From Thermomonas brevis (GTDB lineage: Bacteria; Pseudomonadota; Gammaproteobacteria; Xanthomonadales; Xanthomonadaceae), in assembly GCF_014395425.1 (NCBI RefSeq), contig NZ_CP060711.1, positions 2,294,001-2,358,000 of the forward strand: 64,000 nucleotides of DNA, written 5' to 3'. Below are positions 29,785 to 39,917 of the stretch, piece after piece. Under the pieces are notes generated by a model that saw nothing but the letters and a program-made list of their open reading frames with translations, did no database searches and was not told where the DNA came from. Numbering within the stretch: position 1 is the stretch's first letter; every line of letters begins with the position of its first letter. A program made the translations under genes and the position numbers.

Positions 29785-31127
29785 TGAGCGCGACCGGCAT
29801 CGACAGCCTGCGCCAGGCCACCCGCGTCGACGAGATCGACGGGCGCTTCGACCCGTGGCTGCTGGGCGTGTCCATCGCGCTGGCCTGCCTGGGCGTGGTG
29901 ATGGTCGGCTCGGCGGCCATTGCCGGCGGCGGCGTCGATGCCGGGCCGTGGTACTTCCTGACCCGCCACCTGATGTTCCTGGCGATCGGCCTGGGGCTGG
30001 CCGCGGTGGCGATGCGCACCGAGCTGAAGACCATCGAGAAGCACAGCCAGTGGCTGCTGCTGGCCTGCGCGGTGCTGCTGCTGCTGGTGTTCGTGCCTGG
30101 CATCGGCAAGTCGGTGAACGGCGCGCGGCGCTGGCTCAACCTCGGCGTGTCCAATTTCCAGGCCGTGGAAGCGGTGAAGGTGCTCTACATCGTCTGGCTG
30201 GCGAGCTACCTGAAGCGCTACAGCGAGGACGTGGCGGTCACCCTGACCGCGATGTTCAAGCCGCTGGGCGTGGTCGGCGTGCTGGTCGTGCTGCTGCTGC
30301 TGCAGCCGGACTTCGGTTCCTCGGTGCTGCTGCTCGGCATCACCACCTGCATGCTGCTGCTGGGCGGCGCGCCGATCCGCCGAATCATCCTGCCGATCCT
30401 GCTGATGCTGCCGGCGCTGGTGCTGCTGGTGGTGTTCGAGCCGTACCGCATGCGCCGCGTCACCTCGTTCATGGACCCGTGGCAGGACCAGCTCGGCGCC
30501 GGCTACCAGCTCAGCAACGCGCTGATGGCGATCGGCCGCGGCGAATGGCTGGGCGTGGGGCTGGGCGCGTCGGTGCAGAAGCTCAGCTACCTGCCGGAAG
30601 CGCATACCGACTTCATCTTCTCGGTGATCGCCGAGGAGCTCGGCTTCGCCGGCACCTGCGCGGTGGTGGCGATGTACGCGCTGCTGGCCGGGCGCGCGTT
30701 TTGGCTGGGCCTGAAGTGCGTGGAGATGAAGCGGCATTTCTCCGGCTACATCGCCTTCGGCATCGCGCTGTGGATGGCGCTGCAGAGCTTCGTCTCGATC
30801 GGCGTGAACCTGGGCATGCTGCCGACCAAGGGCCTGACCCTGCCGCTGGTGTCGTCCGGCGGTTCCAGCGTGCTGATGACCTGCGCGGCGCTGGGCCTGC
30901 TGCTGCGGGTGTCGTGGGAATACAACCGCGCCGCGCGCCAGGTGGCGAAGCTGCGCGGCGTGGCCAGCGGCCCGTCGGTGGGCAGTGCGCCGCAGGCCGC
31001 GCAGCCGCCTATCCCGGTCGATGCCGCCGCGCGCGGCACCAGCCGCCTGCGCCAGCGCGTCGAGCCGGGCATGGGCAAGCCGGTCGCCGAATCGGCGGCG
31101 CTGGCGGCATTGCGGAGGTCGCGTTGA
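29784..31127 (+). CDS. ftsW: Septal peptidoglycan polymerase FtsW (SEDS family)
   Basis: A SEDS glycosyltransferase that polymerises lipid II at the septum together with FtsI. It is 447 residues with ten predicted membrane helices. Key features are [22 protein letters not shown], the large periplasmic loop with the catalytic-region sequence [37 protein letters not shown], and [15 protein letters not shown]. It has a long Ala/Pro-rich cytoplasmic tail. It overlaps mraY and murG. Confidence 0.97.
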   Translation: MSATGIDSLRQATRVDEIDGRFDPWLLGVSIALACLGVVMVGSAAIAGGGVDAGPWYFLTRHLMFLAIGLGLAAVAMRTELKTIEKHSQWLLLACAVLLLLVFVPGIGKSVNGARRWLNLGVSNFQAVEAVKVLYIVWLASYLKRYSEDVAVTLTAMFKPLGVVGVLVVLLLLQPDFGSSVLLLGITTCMLLLGGAPIRRIILPILLMLPALVLLVVFEPYRMRRVTSFMDPWQDQLGAGYQLSNALMAIGRGEWLGVGLGASVQKLSYLPEAHTDFIFSVIAEELGFAGTCAVVAMYALLAGRAFWLGLKCVEMKRHFSGYIAFGIALWMALQSFVSIGVNLGMLPTKGLTLPLVSSGGSSVLMTCAALGLLLRVSWEYNRAARQVAKLRGVASGPSVGSAPQAAQPPIPVDAAARGTSRLRQRVEPGMGKPVAESAALAALRRSR

Positions 31128-32209
31128 ACGCACGCGCGCCCCTCGTGGTGGTGATGGCCGGCGGCACCGGCGGCCACATCTTCCCCGGCCTCGCGGTCGC
31201 GCAGGCGCTGCGAGAGCGCGGCGCGGAGGTGCGCTGGCTGGGCGCCGACGGCGGCATGGAGACGCGGCTGGTGCCGCAGCACGGCATCGCCATCGACACC
31301 ATCGCGGTCAAGGGCGTGCGCGGCAAGGGCGTCGCGACGCTGCTGGGCGCGCCGCTGCGGGTGCTGTCGGCGGTGCGCGCCGCCGCCGCCGTGCTGCGCC
31401 AGTGCCGGCCGGACGCGGTGGTCAGCTTCGGCGGCTACGCGGCGGGGCCGGGCGGCATCGCGGCCTGGCTCAAGCGCATCCCGCTGCTGGTGCACGAGCA
31501 GAACCGCGCCGCCGGCATGACCAACAAGACGCTGGCGAAGGTGGCGCGGCAGGTGCTGGTCGGTTTCCCGCAGACCTTCGCGAACGAAGTCCACGTCGGT
31601 AATCCGGTGCGCGCGCAGATCGCGCAGGTCGCGCCGCCCGAGCAGCGCGACTTCGGTCACGCCGGAGCCCTGCGCCTGCTGGTGCTGGGCGGCAGCCAAG
31701 GCGCGCGTGCGCTGAACAACGCGGTGCCGCAGGCGGTGGCCGCGCTCGGCAAGCCGGTCGAAGTGCTCCATCAGGCCGGCGAGAAGATGCTCGACGACGC
31801 GCGCAAGGCCTACGCCGATGCCGGCGTCGAGGCGCGCGTCGAACCCTTCATCGCCGACATGGCCGCCGCCTACGCCTGGGCCGACCTGGTGGTGTGCCGC
31901 GCCGGTGCGCTGACCCTGGCCGAACTCTGCGCGGTCGGCGTCGGCAGCGTGCTGGTGCCGTTCCCGCAGGCGGTGGACGACCATCAGACCCGCAACGCCG
32001 AGTACCTGGTCGAGCGCGGCGCGGCGGTGCTGCTGAAGCAGGGCGACGATCTCGCCGCACGGCTGCTGCCGGTGCTGGCCGAACTGGCGGACGACGCCGG
32101 CAAACGACTTTCCATGGCGCGCGCCGCGCGCGCGCTGGCCATGCCCGACGCCGCGCAGCGTGTGGCCGACACGGTGCTGGCCGCGATCCCGAACGAGGTT
32201 TCACGATGA
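31124..32209 (+). CDS. murG: UDP-GlcNAc: lipid I N-acetylglucosamine transferase MurG
   Basis: Converts lipid I to lipid II on the inner face of the membrane. It is 361 residues of the GT-B fold: [22 protein letters not shown] (GGTGGHI loop), [43 protein letters not shown] and [16 protein letters not shown]. The start is TTG overlapping the ftsW stop, the only position that gives a normal N-terminus. It overlaps murC by ATGA. Confidence 0.96.
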   Translation: MNARAPLVVVMAGGTGGHIFPGLAVAQALRERGAEVRWLGADGGMETRLVPQHGIAIDTIAVKGVRGKGVATLLGAPLRVLSAVRAAAAVLRQCRPDAVVSFGGYAAGPGGIAAWLKRIPLLVHEQNRAAGMTNKTLAKVARQVLVGFPQTFANEVHVGNPVRAQIAQVAPPEQRDFGHAGALRLLVLGGSQGARALNNAVPQAVAALGKPVEVLHQAGEKMLDDARKAYADAGVEARVEPFIADMAAAYAWADLVVCRAGALTLAELCAVGVGSVLVPFPQAVDDHQTRNAEYLVERGAAVLLKQGDDLAARLLPVLAELADDAGKRLSMARAARALAMPDAAQRVADTVLAAIPNEVSR

Positions 32210-33648
32210 GCGCGCACAGCCTGTACCTGCGGCAGATCAACGACCCGGCCAAGGCGCTGCCGCGCGTGCATTTCGTCGGCATCGGCGGCGTCGGCATGAG
32301 CGGCATCGCGGAAGTGATGCGCACGCTGGGCTACCAGGTCAGCGGCTCCGACAATGCCGACAACGCGGTGACCAAGCGGCTGGCCTCGCTCGGCATCGCC
32401 CTCCACAAGGGCCACGCCTCGGCCAACGTGCTGGAGGCCGACTGCGTGGTGGTGTCCAGCGCGATCCGCGAGGACAACCCGGAACTGCAGGAAGCGCGCG
32501 CGCAGCGCATCCCGGTGGTGCCGCGCGCGGAGATGCTGGCCGAGCTGATGCGCTTCAAGCGCGGGGTGGCGGTGGCCGGCACCCACGGCAAGACCACCAC
32601 CACCTCGCTGACCGCCAGCGTGCTGGCCGAGGGCGGGCTCGATCCGACCTTCGTGATCGGCGGCAAGCTGCTGGCCGCCGGCGCCAACGCGCGGCTCGGC
32701 AAGGGCGACTGGCTGGTGGCCGAGGCCGACGAGAGCGACGGCAGCTTCCTGCGCCTGAACCCGACGGTGGCGGTGATCACCAACATCGACGCCGACCATC
32801 TGGAGAACTACGGTGGCGACTTCGAGCGGGTCAAGGACGCGTTCTCCGAATTCCTGCACCGGCTGCCGTTCTACGGGCTGGCGGTGCTGTGCATCGACGA
32901 CGAGGAAGTGGCGCAGCTGGCGCGCCGCACCCCGCGCCACGTGGTGACCTACGGCTTCGCGCCGGAGGCCGACGTGCGCGCCGCCGACGTGCGCCAGCAG
33001 GGCGCGAACATGCACTTCACCCTGTGCCTGCCGGACGGCAGCCGCACCGCCTGCACGCTGGCGCTGCCGGGCCGGCACAACGTGCAGAACGCGCTGGCCG
33101 CCGCCGCCATCGGCTGGCAGCTGGGCGTGCCGAACGACGCCATCGCGCGCGCGCTGGAAAGCTTCCAGGGCATCGGCCGCCGCTTCAACCAGCTCGCCAC
33201 GCTGAAGCTGGCGCAGGGCGGCGAGGTGGCGCTGGTGGACGACTACGGTCACCACCCGAAGGAACTGGCCGCGGTGTTCGCCGCGGCGCGCGGCGGCTGG
33301 CCGGACAAACGGCTGGTGGTCGCGTTCCAGCCGCACCGCTACACCCGCACGCGCGACCTGTTCGACGAATTCGCGGCGGTGCTGTCCGGCGTGGACGCGC
33401 TGCTGCTGACCGAGGTCTATCCGGCCGGCGAAGCGCCGATCGCCGGCGCCGACGCCAAGTCGCTGGCGCGCAGCATCCGCACCCGCGGCCGGGTCGATCC
33501 GGTGGTGGTCAACAGCGCCGCCGAGCTGGCCGGCGTGCTGCCGGGCGTGCTGCACGACGGCGACCTGCTGCTGCTGATGGGCGCCGGCGACATCGGCGCG
33601 GCGGCGCAGCAGATCGCCCGCGACGGATTGCAGGGAGAAAGCGCATGA
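32206..33648 (+). CDS. murC: UDP-N-acetylmuramate-L-alanine ligase
   Basis: First Mur ligase: adds L-Ala to UDP-MurNAc using ATP. It is 480 residues: the UDP-binding loop [18 protein letters not shown], the P-loop [51 protein letters not shown], and the C-terminal domain with [13 protein letters not shown] and [17 protein letters not shown]. It is coupled to murG and ddl by 4-base overlaps. Confidence 0.97.
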   Translation: MSAHSLYLRQINDPAKALPRVHFVGIGGVGMSGIAEVMRTLGYQVSGSDNADNAVTKRLASLGIALHKGHASANVLEADCVVVSSAIREDNPELQEARAQRIPVVPRAEMLAELMRFKRGVAVAGTHGKTTTTSLTASVLAEGGLDPTFVIGGKLLAAGANARLGKGDWLVAEADESDGSFLRLNPTVAVITNIDADHLENYGGDFERVKDAFSEFLHRLPFYGLAVLCIDDEEVAQLARRTPRHVVTYGFAPEADVRAADVRQQGANMHFTLCLPDGSRTACTLALPGRHNVQNALAAAAIGWQLGVPNDAIARALESFQGIGRRFNQLATLKLAQGGEVALVDDYGHHPKELAAVFAAARGGWPDKRLVVAFQPHRYTRTRDLFDEFAAVLSGVDALLLTEVYPAGEAPIAGADAKSLARSIRTRGRVDPVVVNSAAELAGVLPGVLHDGDLLLLMGAGDIGAAAQQIARDGLQGESA

Positions 33649-34595
33649 ACCAGACCGCATTTCCGCCGCTGCGCGTGACCGATCCCGCCGCGTTCGGCCG
33701 GGTCGCCGTGCTGATGGGCGGCAGCAGCAGCGAGCGCGAGGTGTCGCTGGATTCCGGCCGCAACGTGCTGGAGGCGCTGCAGTCGCGCGGCTTCGACGCG
33801 CATGCGGTCGATGGCATCCCGGCGCTGGTCGACGCGCTGGTGCACGGCCGCTTCGACCGCGTGTTCAACATCCTGCACGGCAACAAGGGCGGCGGCGAGG
33901 ACGGCGTGCTGCAAGGGCTGCTGCAGGCGTTCGAGGTGCCCTGCACCGGTTCCGGCGTGCTCGGCAGCGCGCTGACCATGGACAAGATCCGCACCAAGCA
34001 GGTGTGGATCACCGCCGGCCTGCCGACGCCGAAGTTCCTGCGCCTGGCGCCCGGCGCCGACCTGCGCGCGGCGGCGCTGGAGCTGGGCCTGCCGGTGTTC
34101 GTGAAGCCGTCCAGCGAAGGCTCCAGCGTGGGCGTGGCGCGGGTGGTGACCGAGGCCGACATCGACGCGGCGATCGAGGTCGCGCGCGGCTACGGCGGCG
34201 AGATGCTGATGGAACAGATGGTGGTCGGCGACGAGCTGACCGTCGGCATCCTCGGCGACGTCGCGCTGCCGTCGATCCGGATCGTGCCGAAGGGCGAGTG
34301 GTACGACTACAACGCCAAGTACATCGCCGAGGACACGCAGTACCTGTGCCCCGGCCTGGACGGCGCCGACGAGGACGAGATCCGCAAGCTTGCGCTGGAC
34401 GCCTTCGTTGCCGCCGGCTGCGGCGGCTGGGGCCGCGTCGACGTGATGCGCGAGCGCGCCGGCGGCCGCTTGCTGCTGCTGGAGGCGAACACCGCGCCGG
34501 GCATGACCAGCCACTCGCTGGTGCCGAAGGCGGCGCGCCAGCTGGGCGTGTCGTTCGAGGAACTGTGCTGGCGGATCCTGGAGCAGACGGTGTGA
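33645..34595 (+). CDS. ddl: D-alanine-D-alanine ligase
   Basis: ATP-grasp ligase making the D-Ala-D-Ala used by MurF. It is 316 residues: [73 protein letters not shown] and [19 protein letters not shown]. It is of the DdlB type found in dcw clusters, with an N-terminal extension of about 20 residues. The stop overlaps the GTG start of ftsQ. Confidence 0.96.
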   Translation: MNQTAFPPLRVTDPAAFGRVAVLMGGSSSEREVSLDSGRNVLEALQSRGFDAHAVDGIPALVDALVHGRFDRVFNILHGNKGGGEDGVLQGLLQAFEVPCTGSGVLGSALTMDKIRTKQVWITAGLPTPKFLRLAPGADLRAAALELGLPVFVKPSSEGSSVGVARVVTEADIDAAIEVARGYGGEMLMEQMVVGDELTVGILGDVALPSIRIVPKGEWYDYNAKYIAEDTQYLCPGLDGADEDEIRKLALDAFVAAGCGGWGRVDVMRERAGGRLLLLEANTAPGMTSHSLVPKAARQLGVSFEELCWRILEQTV

Positions 34596-35329
34596 GCGCG
34601 CTGAAGCGCCCGTTGCTGTGGCTGCTCGCGGTGGCGCTGGTCGCGCTGCCGGTGGTGGCCGTGGTCGAAGGCTGGATGGGCGGCGAGCACTGGCCGCTGC
34701 GCACCCTGCGCGTGCAGGGCGAATTGCAGCGGGTGGATCGCGCGCGCCTGCAGGCGGCGGTGCTGCCGCACGCGCGCCGCGGCTTCTTCGCGGTGGACCT
34801 CGGCGACGTGCAGCAGGCGGTGGACGCGCTGCCTTGGGTCGAGCACGCGGAAGTGCGCAAGCACTGGCCGGACGTGCTGGAGGTGCGGATCGTCGAGCAC
34901 CGGCCGTTCGCGCGCTGGGGCCAGGATCGATTGCTGTCCGAGCACGGCCGCCTGTTCCCCGCCGGCAAGCTGCGCGTGCCCGCCGGACTGCCGCTGCTGG
35001 ACGGCCCGGAAGCGCGGGTGCCGGAAGTGGTGGCGCTGTACAACCAGGCGCGCGCGCAGCTTGCCAACGCCGGCGGCGTGCTGGGCGTGGCGCTGGACCG
35101 CCGCGGCAGCTGGTCGATTGCGCTGCGCGACGGCACCCGGGTGGTGCTGGGCCGCAACGATCCCGGTGCGCGGCTGGCCCGGTTCGCGCCGATGCTGCCG
35201 CAGCTGGCCGCGCAGAACCCGCAGCGCCGGCTGGTGCGCGCCGACCTCCGCTACACCAACGGCTTCGCCCTGATCTGGGCCAAGGCCGACGCAAGTTCCC
35301 CCACCACGAACAACGGCTCCAGTACATGA
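34592..35329 (+). CDS. ftsQ: Cell division protein FtsQ
   Basis: Bitopic divisome scaffold. It is 245 residues: a short cytoplasmic end, a membrane helix ([18 protein letters not shown]), the POTRA domain beginning [20 protein letters not shown], then [30 protein letters not shown] and the beta domain [13 protein letters not shown]. It uses a GTG start overlapping the ddl stop, and overlaps ftsA by 4 bases. Confidence 0.95.
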   Translation: MSALKRPLLWLLAVALVALPVVAVVEGWMGGEHWPLRTLRVQGELQRVDRARLQAAVLPHARRGFFAVDLGDVQQAVDALPWVEHAEVRKHWPDVLEVRIVEHRPFARWGQDRLLSEHGRLFPAGKLRVPAGLPLLDGPEARVPEVVALYNQARAQLANAGGVLGVALDRRGSWSIALRDGTRVVLGRNDPGARLARFAPMLPQLAAQNPQRRLVRADLRYTNGFALIWAKADASSPTTNNGSST

Positions 35330-36561
35330 ACCGCAAAGGCGACAAGGCCCTGATCGTCGGCCTCGACATCGGCACCTCCAAGGTCACGGCCCTGGTCGGC
35401 GAATACGCGCCGGGCGAACCGATCGAGGTGATCGGCATCGGCTCGCACGAGTCGCGCGGGCTGCGCCGCGGCGTGGTGGTGGACATCGACTCCACCGTGC
35501 AGTCGATCCAGCGCGCGGTCGAGGAAGCCGAGCTGATGGCCGGCTGCGAGGTCAGCAGCGTGTACGCCTCGATCTCCGGCAACCACGTGCAGTGCAAGAA
35601 CTCGCCCGGCATCGTGCCGATCCGCGACGGCGAGGTCACCTACGGCGACCTCGACCGGGTGCTGGAAGCGGCGAAGGCGGTGGCGATCCCGGCCGACCAG
35701 CGCATCCTGCACGCGATCCCGCGCGAATACGTGCTGGACGATTCGCAGGAAGGCATCCGCAACCCGGTCGGCATGACCGGCGTGCGCCTGGAAGTGCATG
35801 CGCATCTGGTGACGTGCGCGCAGTCGGCGGCGCAGAACATCACCAAATGCGTGCAGCGCTGCGGGCTGGAAGTGGACGAGCTGGTGCTGTCCTCGCTGGC
35901 CTCCAGCACCGCGGTGCTGACCGGCGACGAGAAGGAGCTGGGCGTGGTGCTGGTGGACATGGGCGCGGGCACCACCGACATCGCGGTGTTCATGCAGGGC
36001 GCGATCTGCCACACCGCCAACCTGCCGGTGGCCGGCGACAAGGTGACCGAGGACATCGCGCACATGCTGCGCACGCCCACGCCGCACGCCGAGGACATCA
36101 AGGTCAAGTACGCCTGCGCGCTGGCGCAGCTGGCGCGCGCCGAGGAAAGCATCCAGGTGGAAAGCGTCGGCGACCGCCCGCCGCGCCGCATGCCGCGCCA
36201 CGCGCTGGCGCAGGCGGTGCAGGCGCGCTACGAGGAAATCTTCGAGATGGTGCAGGCGGAACTGCGCCGTTCCGGCTTCGAGCAGCGGGTGCGCGCCGGC
36301 ATGGTGCTGACCGGCGGCGCCTCGAAGATGGAAGGCGTGGTCGAACTGGCCGAGGAGATGCTGCAGATGCCGGTGCGGATCGGCATCCCGCAGCACGTCA
36401 CCGGCCTTGGCGAAGTGGTGGGCAACCCGGTGCACGCCACCGGCGTCGGCCTGCTGCTGATGGGCGCGCAGATGGAAAGCCCGAAGCGCCCGAGCCTGCC
36501 GACCGGCAAGGTCGGCGGGATCGTGGGCAAGGCGGTGAAGTGGTTCCGCGGCTCGTTCTGA
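35326..36561 (+). CDS. ftsA: Cell division protein FtsA
   Basis: Actin-like protein that tethers FtsZ to the membrane and signals to FtsW/FtsI via FtsN and FtsQLB. It is 411 residues: GLDIGTSKVTALVGE (phosphate-1), VVLVDMGAGTTDIAVFMQG (phosphate-2) and MVLTGGASKMEGVVELAEEML (adenosine loop). The C-terminal amphipathic membrane helix is GIVGKAVKWFRGSF. It is the last gene of the chain of overlapping dcw genes. Confidence 0.97.
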   Translation: MNRKGDKALIVGLDIGTSKVTALVGEYAPGEPIEVIGIGSHESRGLRRGVVVDIDSTVQSIQRAVEEAELMAGCEVSSVYASISGNHVQCKNSPGIVPIRDGEVTYGDLDRVLEAAKAVAIPADQRILHAIPREYVLDDSQEGIRNPVGMTGVRLEVHAHLVTCAQSAAQNITKCVQRCGLEVDELVLSSLASSTAVLTGDEKELGVVLVDMGAGTTDIAVFMQGAICHTANLPVAGDKVTEDIAHMLRTPTPHAEDIKVKYACALAQLARAEESIQVESVGDRPPRRMPRHALAQAVQARYEEIFEMVQAELRRSGFEQRVRAGMVLTGGASKMEGVVELAEEMLQMPVRIGIPQHVTGLGEVVGNPVHATGVGLLLMGAQMESPKRPSLPTGKVGGIVGKAVKWFRGSF

Positions 36562-36731
36562 GCGGCGGCGGGGCAGGCGGAAGAAACAAAGCGGCAGGCG
36601 GAAGGCAAGCGGTAGGCGAGCAGGGAAAAAAACGGGAACAGGCGCAGGACACAACCCGATAACAATGCCGGCGAAGGCGAGACGGGACCCGATCCCATCC
36701 CCGATCCCGGCCACAACGACAGGACACGGAC

Positions 36732-37982
36732 ATGGCACATTTCGAACTGATCCAGGAAACGGTACCCAACGCGGTCATCAAGGTCTTCGGCGTCGGCGGC
36801 GGCGGCGGCAACGCGGTCGCGCACATGGTGAACAGCACCGTCAACGGCGTGGAATTCATCACCGCCAACACCGACTCGCAGGCGATCAAGAACTGCGGCG
36901 CCAGCCAGCAGCTGACCCTGGGCGGCAACGTCACCAAGGGTCTGGGTGCGGGCGCGAATCCCGAAGTCGGCCGCCAGGCCGCACTGGAAGACCGCGAGAC
37001 CATCATCGAATCGCTGCAGGGCGCCGACATGGTGTTCATCACCGCCGGCATGGGTGGCGGCACCGGCACCGGCGCCGCGCCGGTGGTGGCGCAGCTGGCC
37101 AAGGAAATGGGCATCCTGACCGTGGCCGTGGTCACCAAACCGTTCCCGTTCGAGGGCCGCCGCCGCATGCAGGTGGCGCAGAAGGGCATCGAGGAACTGA
37201 GCCAGCACTGCGATTCGCTGATCACCATCCCCAACGAAAAGCTCATCACCGTGCTGGGCCGCAACGCGACGATGATCCAGGCGTTCCGCGCCGCCAACGA
37301 CGTGCTGCTGGGCGCGGTGCAGGGCATCGCCGACCTGATCGTGCGTCCCGGCCTGATCAACGTCGACTTCGCCGACGTGCGCACCGTCATGTCCGAGATG
37401 GGCCTGGCGATGATGGGCACCGGCAGCGCCCGCGGCGACGACCGCGCGCAGGCCGCCGCCGAGGCCGCCATCCAAAACCCGCTGCTGGACGACGTCAACC
37501 TGTCCGGCGCGAACGGCATCCTGGTCAACATCACCGCCGGCCCGGACTTCACCATGGCCGAGTTCGACGAGGTCGGCCGCACCGTGGAGCAGTTCGCCTC
37601 GGAAGACGCCACCGTGGTCATCGGCACCGTGCTGGACCCGGAAATGCAGGACGAGGTGCGCGTCACCGTGGTCGCCACCGGCCTGAGCCGCGCCACCGTC
37701 GGCCTGCGCCAGCCCACCGGCGGCGAGCGCCGCGAGGTGCGCTTCGAGTCCGCGCAGGAGCCGCTGCGCCGCCCGCAGGTGCAGCTGATCAACACGCAGG
37801 TCAAGCGCGACGGCACCACCGGGCTGCCGATCGACGCGGTCGCCGACACCTTCGCGCCGGCCACGTCGAACAGCTTCGTCAGCGGGCTGCGCCGCAACGC
37901 CGACGCGGCGCCGGCGGCGGCCGAACTGCCGAAGGACGACTACCTGGACATTCCTGCTTTCCTGCGCCGCCAGGCGGATTGA
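36732..37982 (+). CDS. ftsZ: Cell division protein FtsZ
   Basis: Tubulin-like GTPase that forms the Z ring. It is 416 residues: the tubulin signature GGGTGTG at residues 108-114, NTDSQAIKNC at the N-terminal nucleotide pocket, the T7 loop NVDFADVRTVMSEMG, a variable linker, and the conserved C-terminal peptide KDDYLDIPAFLRRQAD that binds FtsA and ZipA. A 170-base gap with purine-rich imperfect repeats separates it from ftsA, so it probably also has its own promoter. Its last seven codons recur downstream (see 38089-38110). Confidence 0.98.
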   Translation: MAHFELIQETVPNAVIKVFGVGGGGGNAVAHMVNSTVNGVEFITANTDSQAIKNCGASQQLTLGGNVTKGLGAGANPEVGRQAALEDRETIIESLQGADMVFITAGMGGGTGTGAAPVVAQLAKEMGILTVAVVTKPFPFEGRRRMQVAQKGIEELSQHCDSLITIPNEKLITVLGRNATMIQAFRAANDVLLGAVQGIADLIVRPGLINVDFADVRTVMSEMGLAMMGTGSARGDDRAQAAAEAAIQNPLLDDVNLSGANGILVNITAGPDFTMAEFDEVGRTVEQFASEDATVVIGTVLDPEMQDEVRVTVVATGLSRATVGLRQPTGGERREVRFESAQEPLRRPQVQLINTQVKRDGTTGLPIDAVADTFAPATSNSFVSGLRRNADAAPAAAELPKDDYLDIPAFLRRQAD

Positions 37983-38399
37983 TGCCGTCCATGGCGCTGG
38001 CGATCGGCTCCGGATCGTCCTGCCCGGCCATCCGTGGCCGGGCGTTCGGTCACGCGCGGGGCTGTGCCCCGCAAGCGCGCGCCCTCACCCTGCGCCGCCA
38101 GGCGGACTGACAATGAAATGCCTCCCTTTTCGCGAAGCGAAGGGGGAGATTGGGAGGGGTGCTTTTGCGATCGCAGGAGCAGCTTCTCTCTGACCCTTCT
38201 CCTCCGCTTTTGGCGGAAGGGAAGGAAGTGGTATCCCTGTCGAAATCGCGCGCCGGGTCGTCCGCCCGGCGACGCCTTCCGGTCGGTCGGCTCTGCCGGC
38301 CGGCCGCTTTCGTTTCCGCACCGGGACGCACCGCCGCACCGCTCGCGAAACGGAGTGTTTTACGCCTGGATTCAGGCAGGCGCGTGATATTCTGCCGCG
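37983..38399. repeat. 417-base ftsZ-lpxC spacer made of repeats and hairpins
   Basis: No gene is recognised. From left to right it contains a perfect 7-bp hairpin GCGGGGC-TGT-GCCCCGC (38056-38072), a 22-base near-exact copy (one mismatch) of the last codons of ftsZ (38089-38110), a long imperfect hairpin CTCCCTTTTCGC/GCGAAGGGGGAG (38122-38148), a second one around TTCTCCTCCGC/GCGGAAGGGAAGG (about 38199-38232), and GC-rich short palindromes up to the lpxC promoter. The hairpins look like interspersed intergenic repeats; a related element lies after secA. Confidence 0.65.
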
Positions 38400-39314
38400 A
38401 TGCTCCGCCAACGCACCCTAGGCAACGTGATCCGCGCCACCGGCGTGGGCCTGCATGGCGGGGAGAAGGTCTTCCTGACCCTGCGCCCGGCCCCGGTCGA
38501 CACCGGCATCGTGTTCCGCCGCATCGACCTCGACCCGGTGGTGGAAATGCCCGCCGCCGCCGCTCTGGTCACCGAAACCACGCTCTGCACCGGCCTGAGC
38601 CGCGACGGCGCCAAGGTGCAGACCGTCGAACACCTGATGTCGGCGCTGGCCGGCCTCGGCATCGACAACGTCTACGTCGAGCTGAGCGCGGCGGAAGTGC
38701 CGATCATGGACGGCTCCGCCGGGCCGTTCGTGTTCCTGCTGGAATCGGCCGGCATCGTCGAGCAGCACGCGGCCAAGCGCTTCATCCGCATCCTCAAGCC
38801 GGTCGAGGTGCGCGACGGCGACAAGATCGCCCGCTTCGAACCGCACGACGGCTTCCGGCTCGGCTTCACGGTGAAGTTCAACCACCCGGCGATCCCGGAT
38901 TCGCTGTCGCGGGTGGAAGTGGACTTCTCCACCCGGGCCTATATCCGCGAGATCAGCCGCGCCCGCACCTTCGGCTTCATGCGCGACCTGGAATACATGC
39001 GCGAGCGCAACCTCGGCCTCGGCGGTTCGATGGACAACGCCATCGTGCTGGACGAGTTCCGGGTGCTGAACGAGGACGGCCTGCGCTACGCCGACGAGTT
39101 CGTCCGCCACAAGATCCTCGACGCGGTGGGCGACCTGTACCTGGCCGGCCACGCCATCCTCGGCGCCTACGAGGGCTACAAGTCCGGGCACGCGCTGAAC
39201 AACACGCTGGTGCGCGCGCTGCTGGCGGATGCCGGGGCCTGGGAGGAAGTCAGCTTCTCCGACGCCGCGCAGGCGCCGGAGCTGGGCTACGGGGCCGCGC
39301 TGCCGGCGGTCTGA
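38400..39314 (+). CDS. lpxC: UDP-3-O-acyl-N-acetylglucosamine deacetylase LpxC
   Basis: Zinc enzyme for the committed step of lipid A synthesis. It is 304 residues: [37 protein letters not shown] with zinc ligand His78, and [12 protein letters not shown] with His237 and Asp241. All catalytic ligands are present. The start has no visible Shine-Dalgarno, and a -10-like TATTCT (38388-38393) sits only 6 bases before the ATG, so the message may be almost leaderless. It follows ftsZ as in most gammaproteobacteria. Confidence 0.97.
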   Translation: MLRQRTLGNVIRATGVGLHGGEKVFLTLRPAPVDTGIVFRRIDLDPVVEMPAAAALVTETTLCTGLSRDGAKVQTVEHLMSALAGLGIDNVYVELSAAEVPIMDGSAGPFVFLLESAGIVEQHAAKRFIRILKPVEVRDGDKIARFEPHDGFRLGFTVKFNHPAIPDSLSRVEVDFSTRAYIREISRARTFGFMRDLEYMRERNLGLGGSMDNAIVLDEFRVLNEDGLRYADEFVRHKILDAVGDLYLAGHAILGAYEGYKSGHALNNTLVRALLADAGAWEEVSFSDAAQAPELGYGAALPAV

Positions 39315-39327
39315 GCGGGTGCGCAAA

Positions 39328-39349
39328 ATCGTGACCTGGTTCACGATTC
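39328..39349. promoter_or_regulatory. Perfect palindrome resembling a CRP/CLP site
   Basis: AATCGTGA-CCTGGT-TCACGATT (39328-39349) has 8-base arms and contains CGTGA-N6-TCACG, which differs from the CRP/CLP consensus TGTGA-N6-TCACA only at the outer bases. It lies between the convergent ends of lpxC and dciA, with no U tract beside it, so it is not an obvious terminator. Confidence 0.4.
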
Positions 39350-39396
39350 CGGTGTGCCGATTTCCGGTTCCTTAACAAAATCACGGGCTTGTGCCG

Positions 39397-39912
39397 CTAG
39401 GATGCGCCCTCGGCCGGTCCGGCGGGCGCCTTGCGTCCCCGTCCCGTCCGGAGTTTGCGGTCGCCCCCGGCGTCTTCCGGCGCATCCGATCGCAGCAGTT
39501 GCAAGGCGGCCTCCAGTCCCGACTGGGCGGCGGCCGACATCGGAGTGCGGCGCGCGGCGGCCGGCGGTTGCGGTCGCAGCGGTGCGGTGGTCGTCCTGAC
39601 GCCCACGTCGTTCACTTCGAGCCCGATGGAGCGGGCGGCGTCGACCAGCGCGGGCGCGGCCAGCCGCAACTTGGCATGCCAGACCGGCGCATCGACGACG
39701 AACACCAGCTTGTCTCCACGGACGTTGGCCAGGCGCGCATGCGCCCCCAGCCCCGGCGGCAGATGGGGGCGCAGCAACCGATCCATCGCGTCGAGCCATT
39801 GGGCCCGGCGCAGGGTGCCCCCGGCGGAACCGGCGAGCAGCGCGTCCAGCGCCTCGCGCGGGCCGGCGGGTTTGGCATCGCCCTTGTCGGGCGTGGGTCG
39901 TGAACCAGGCAT
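39397..39912 (-). CDS. dciA: DciA family protein (DUF721), replicative helicase loader
   Basis: A 171-residue protein. The N-terminal DUF721 domain (EALDALLAGSAGGTLRRAQWLDAMDRLLRPHLPPGLGAHARLANVRGDKLVFVVDAPVWHAKLRL) is typical of DciA, the ancestral loader of DnaB in bacteria without DnaC. A basic, low-complexity C-terminal tail (RKLRTGRGRKAPAG) follows. The start MPGSRPTPDKG is favoured over an ATG 27 bases upstream that overlaps the M23 gene more deeply. The location beside lpxC and secA is the standard one in this group. Confidence 0.85.
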   Translation of the reverse strand: MPGSRPTPDKGDAKPAGPREALDALLAGSAGGTLRRAQWLDAMDRLLRPHLPPGLGAHARLANVRGDKLVFVVDAPVWHAKLRLAAPALVDAARSIGLEVNDVGVRTTTAPLRPQPPAAARRTPMSAAAQSGLEAALQLLRSDAPEDAGGDRKLRTGRGRKAPAGPAEGAS

Positions 39913-39917
39913 ACGGA

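Noticed and set aside
34004..34591. Upstream extension of ftsQ inside ddl
   Set aside because: GC-rich frame without similarity; the GTG overlapping the ddl stop gives a normal FtsQ.
36665..38110. Open frame of 481 codons across ftsZ ending with LRRQAD-stop
   Set aside because: Out-of-frame reading of ftsZ; only its last codons (the copied ftsZ end) are of interest and these are reported separately.
37983..38399. A small protein gene between ftsZ and lpxC
   Set aside because: The frames here have no Shine-Dalgarno and no protein-like sequence; the DNA is made of hairpins and repeats.
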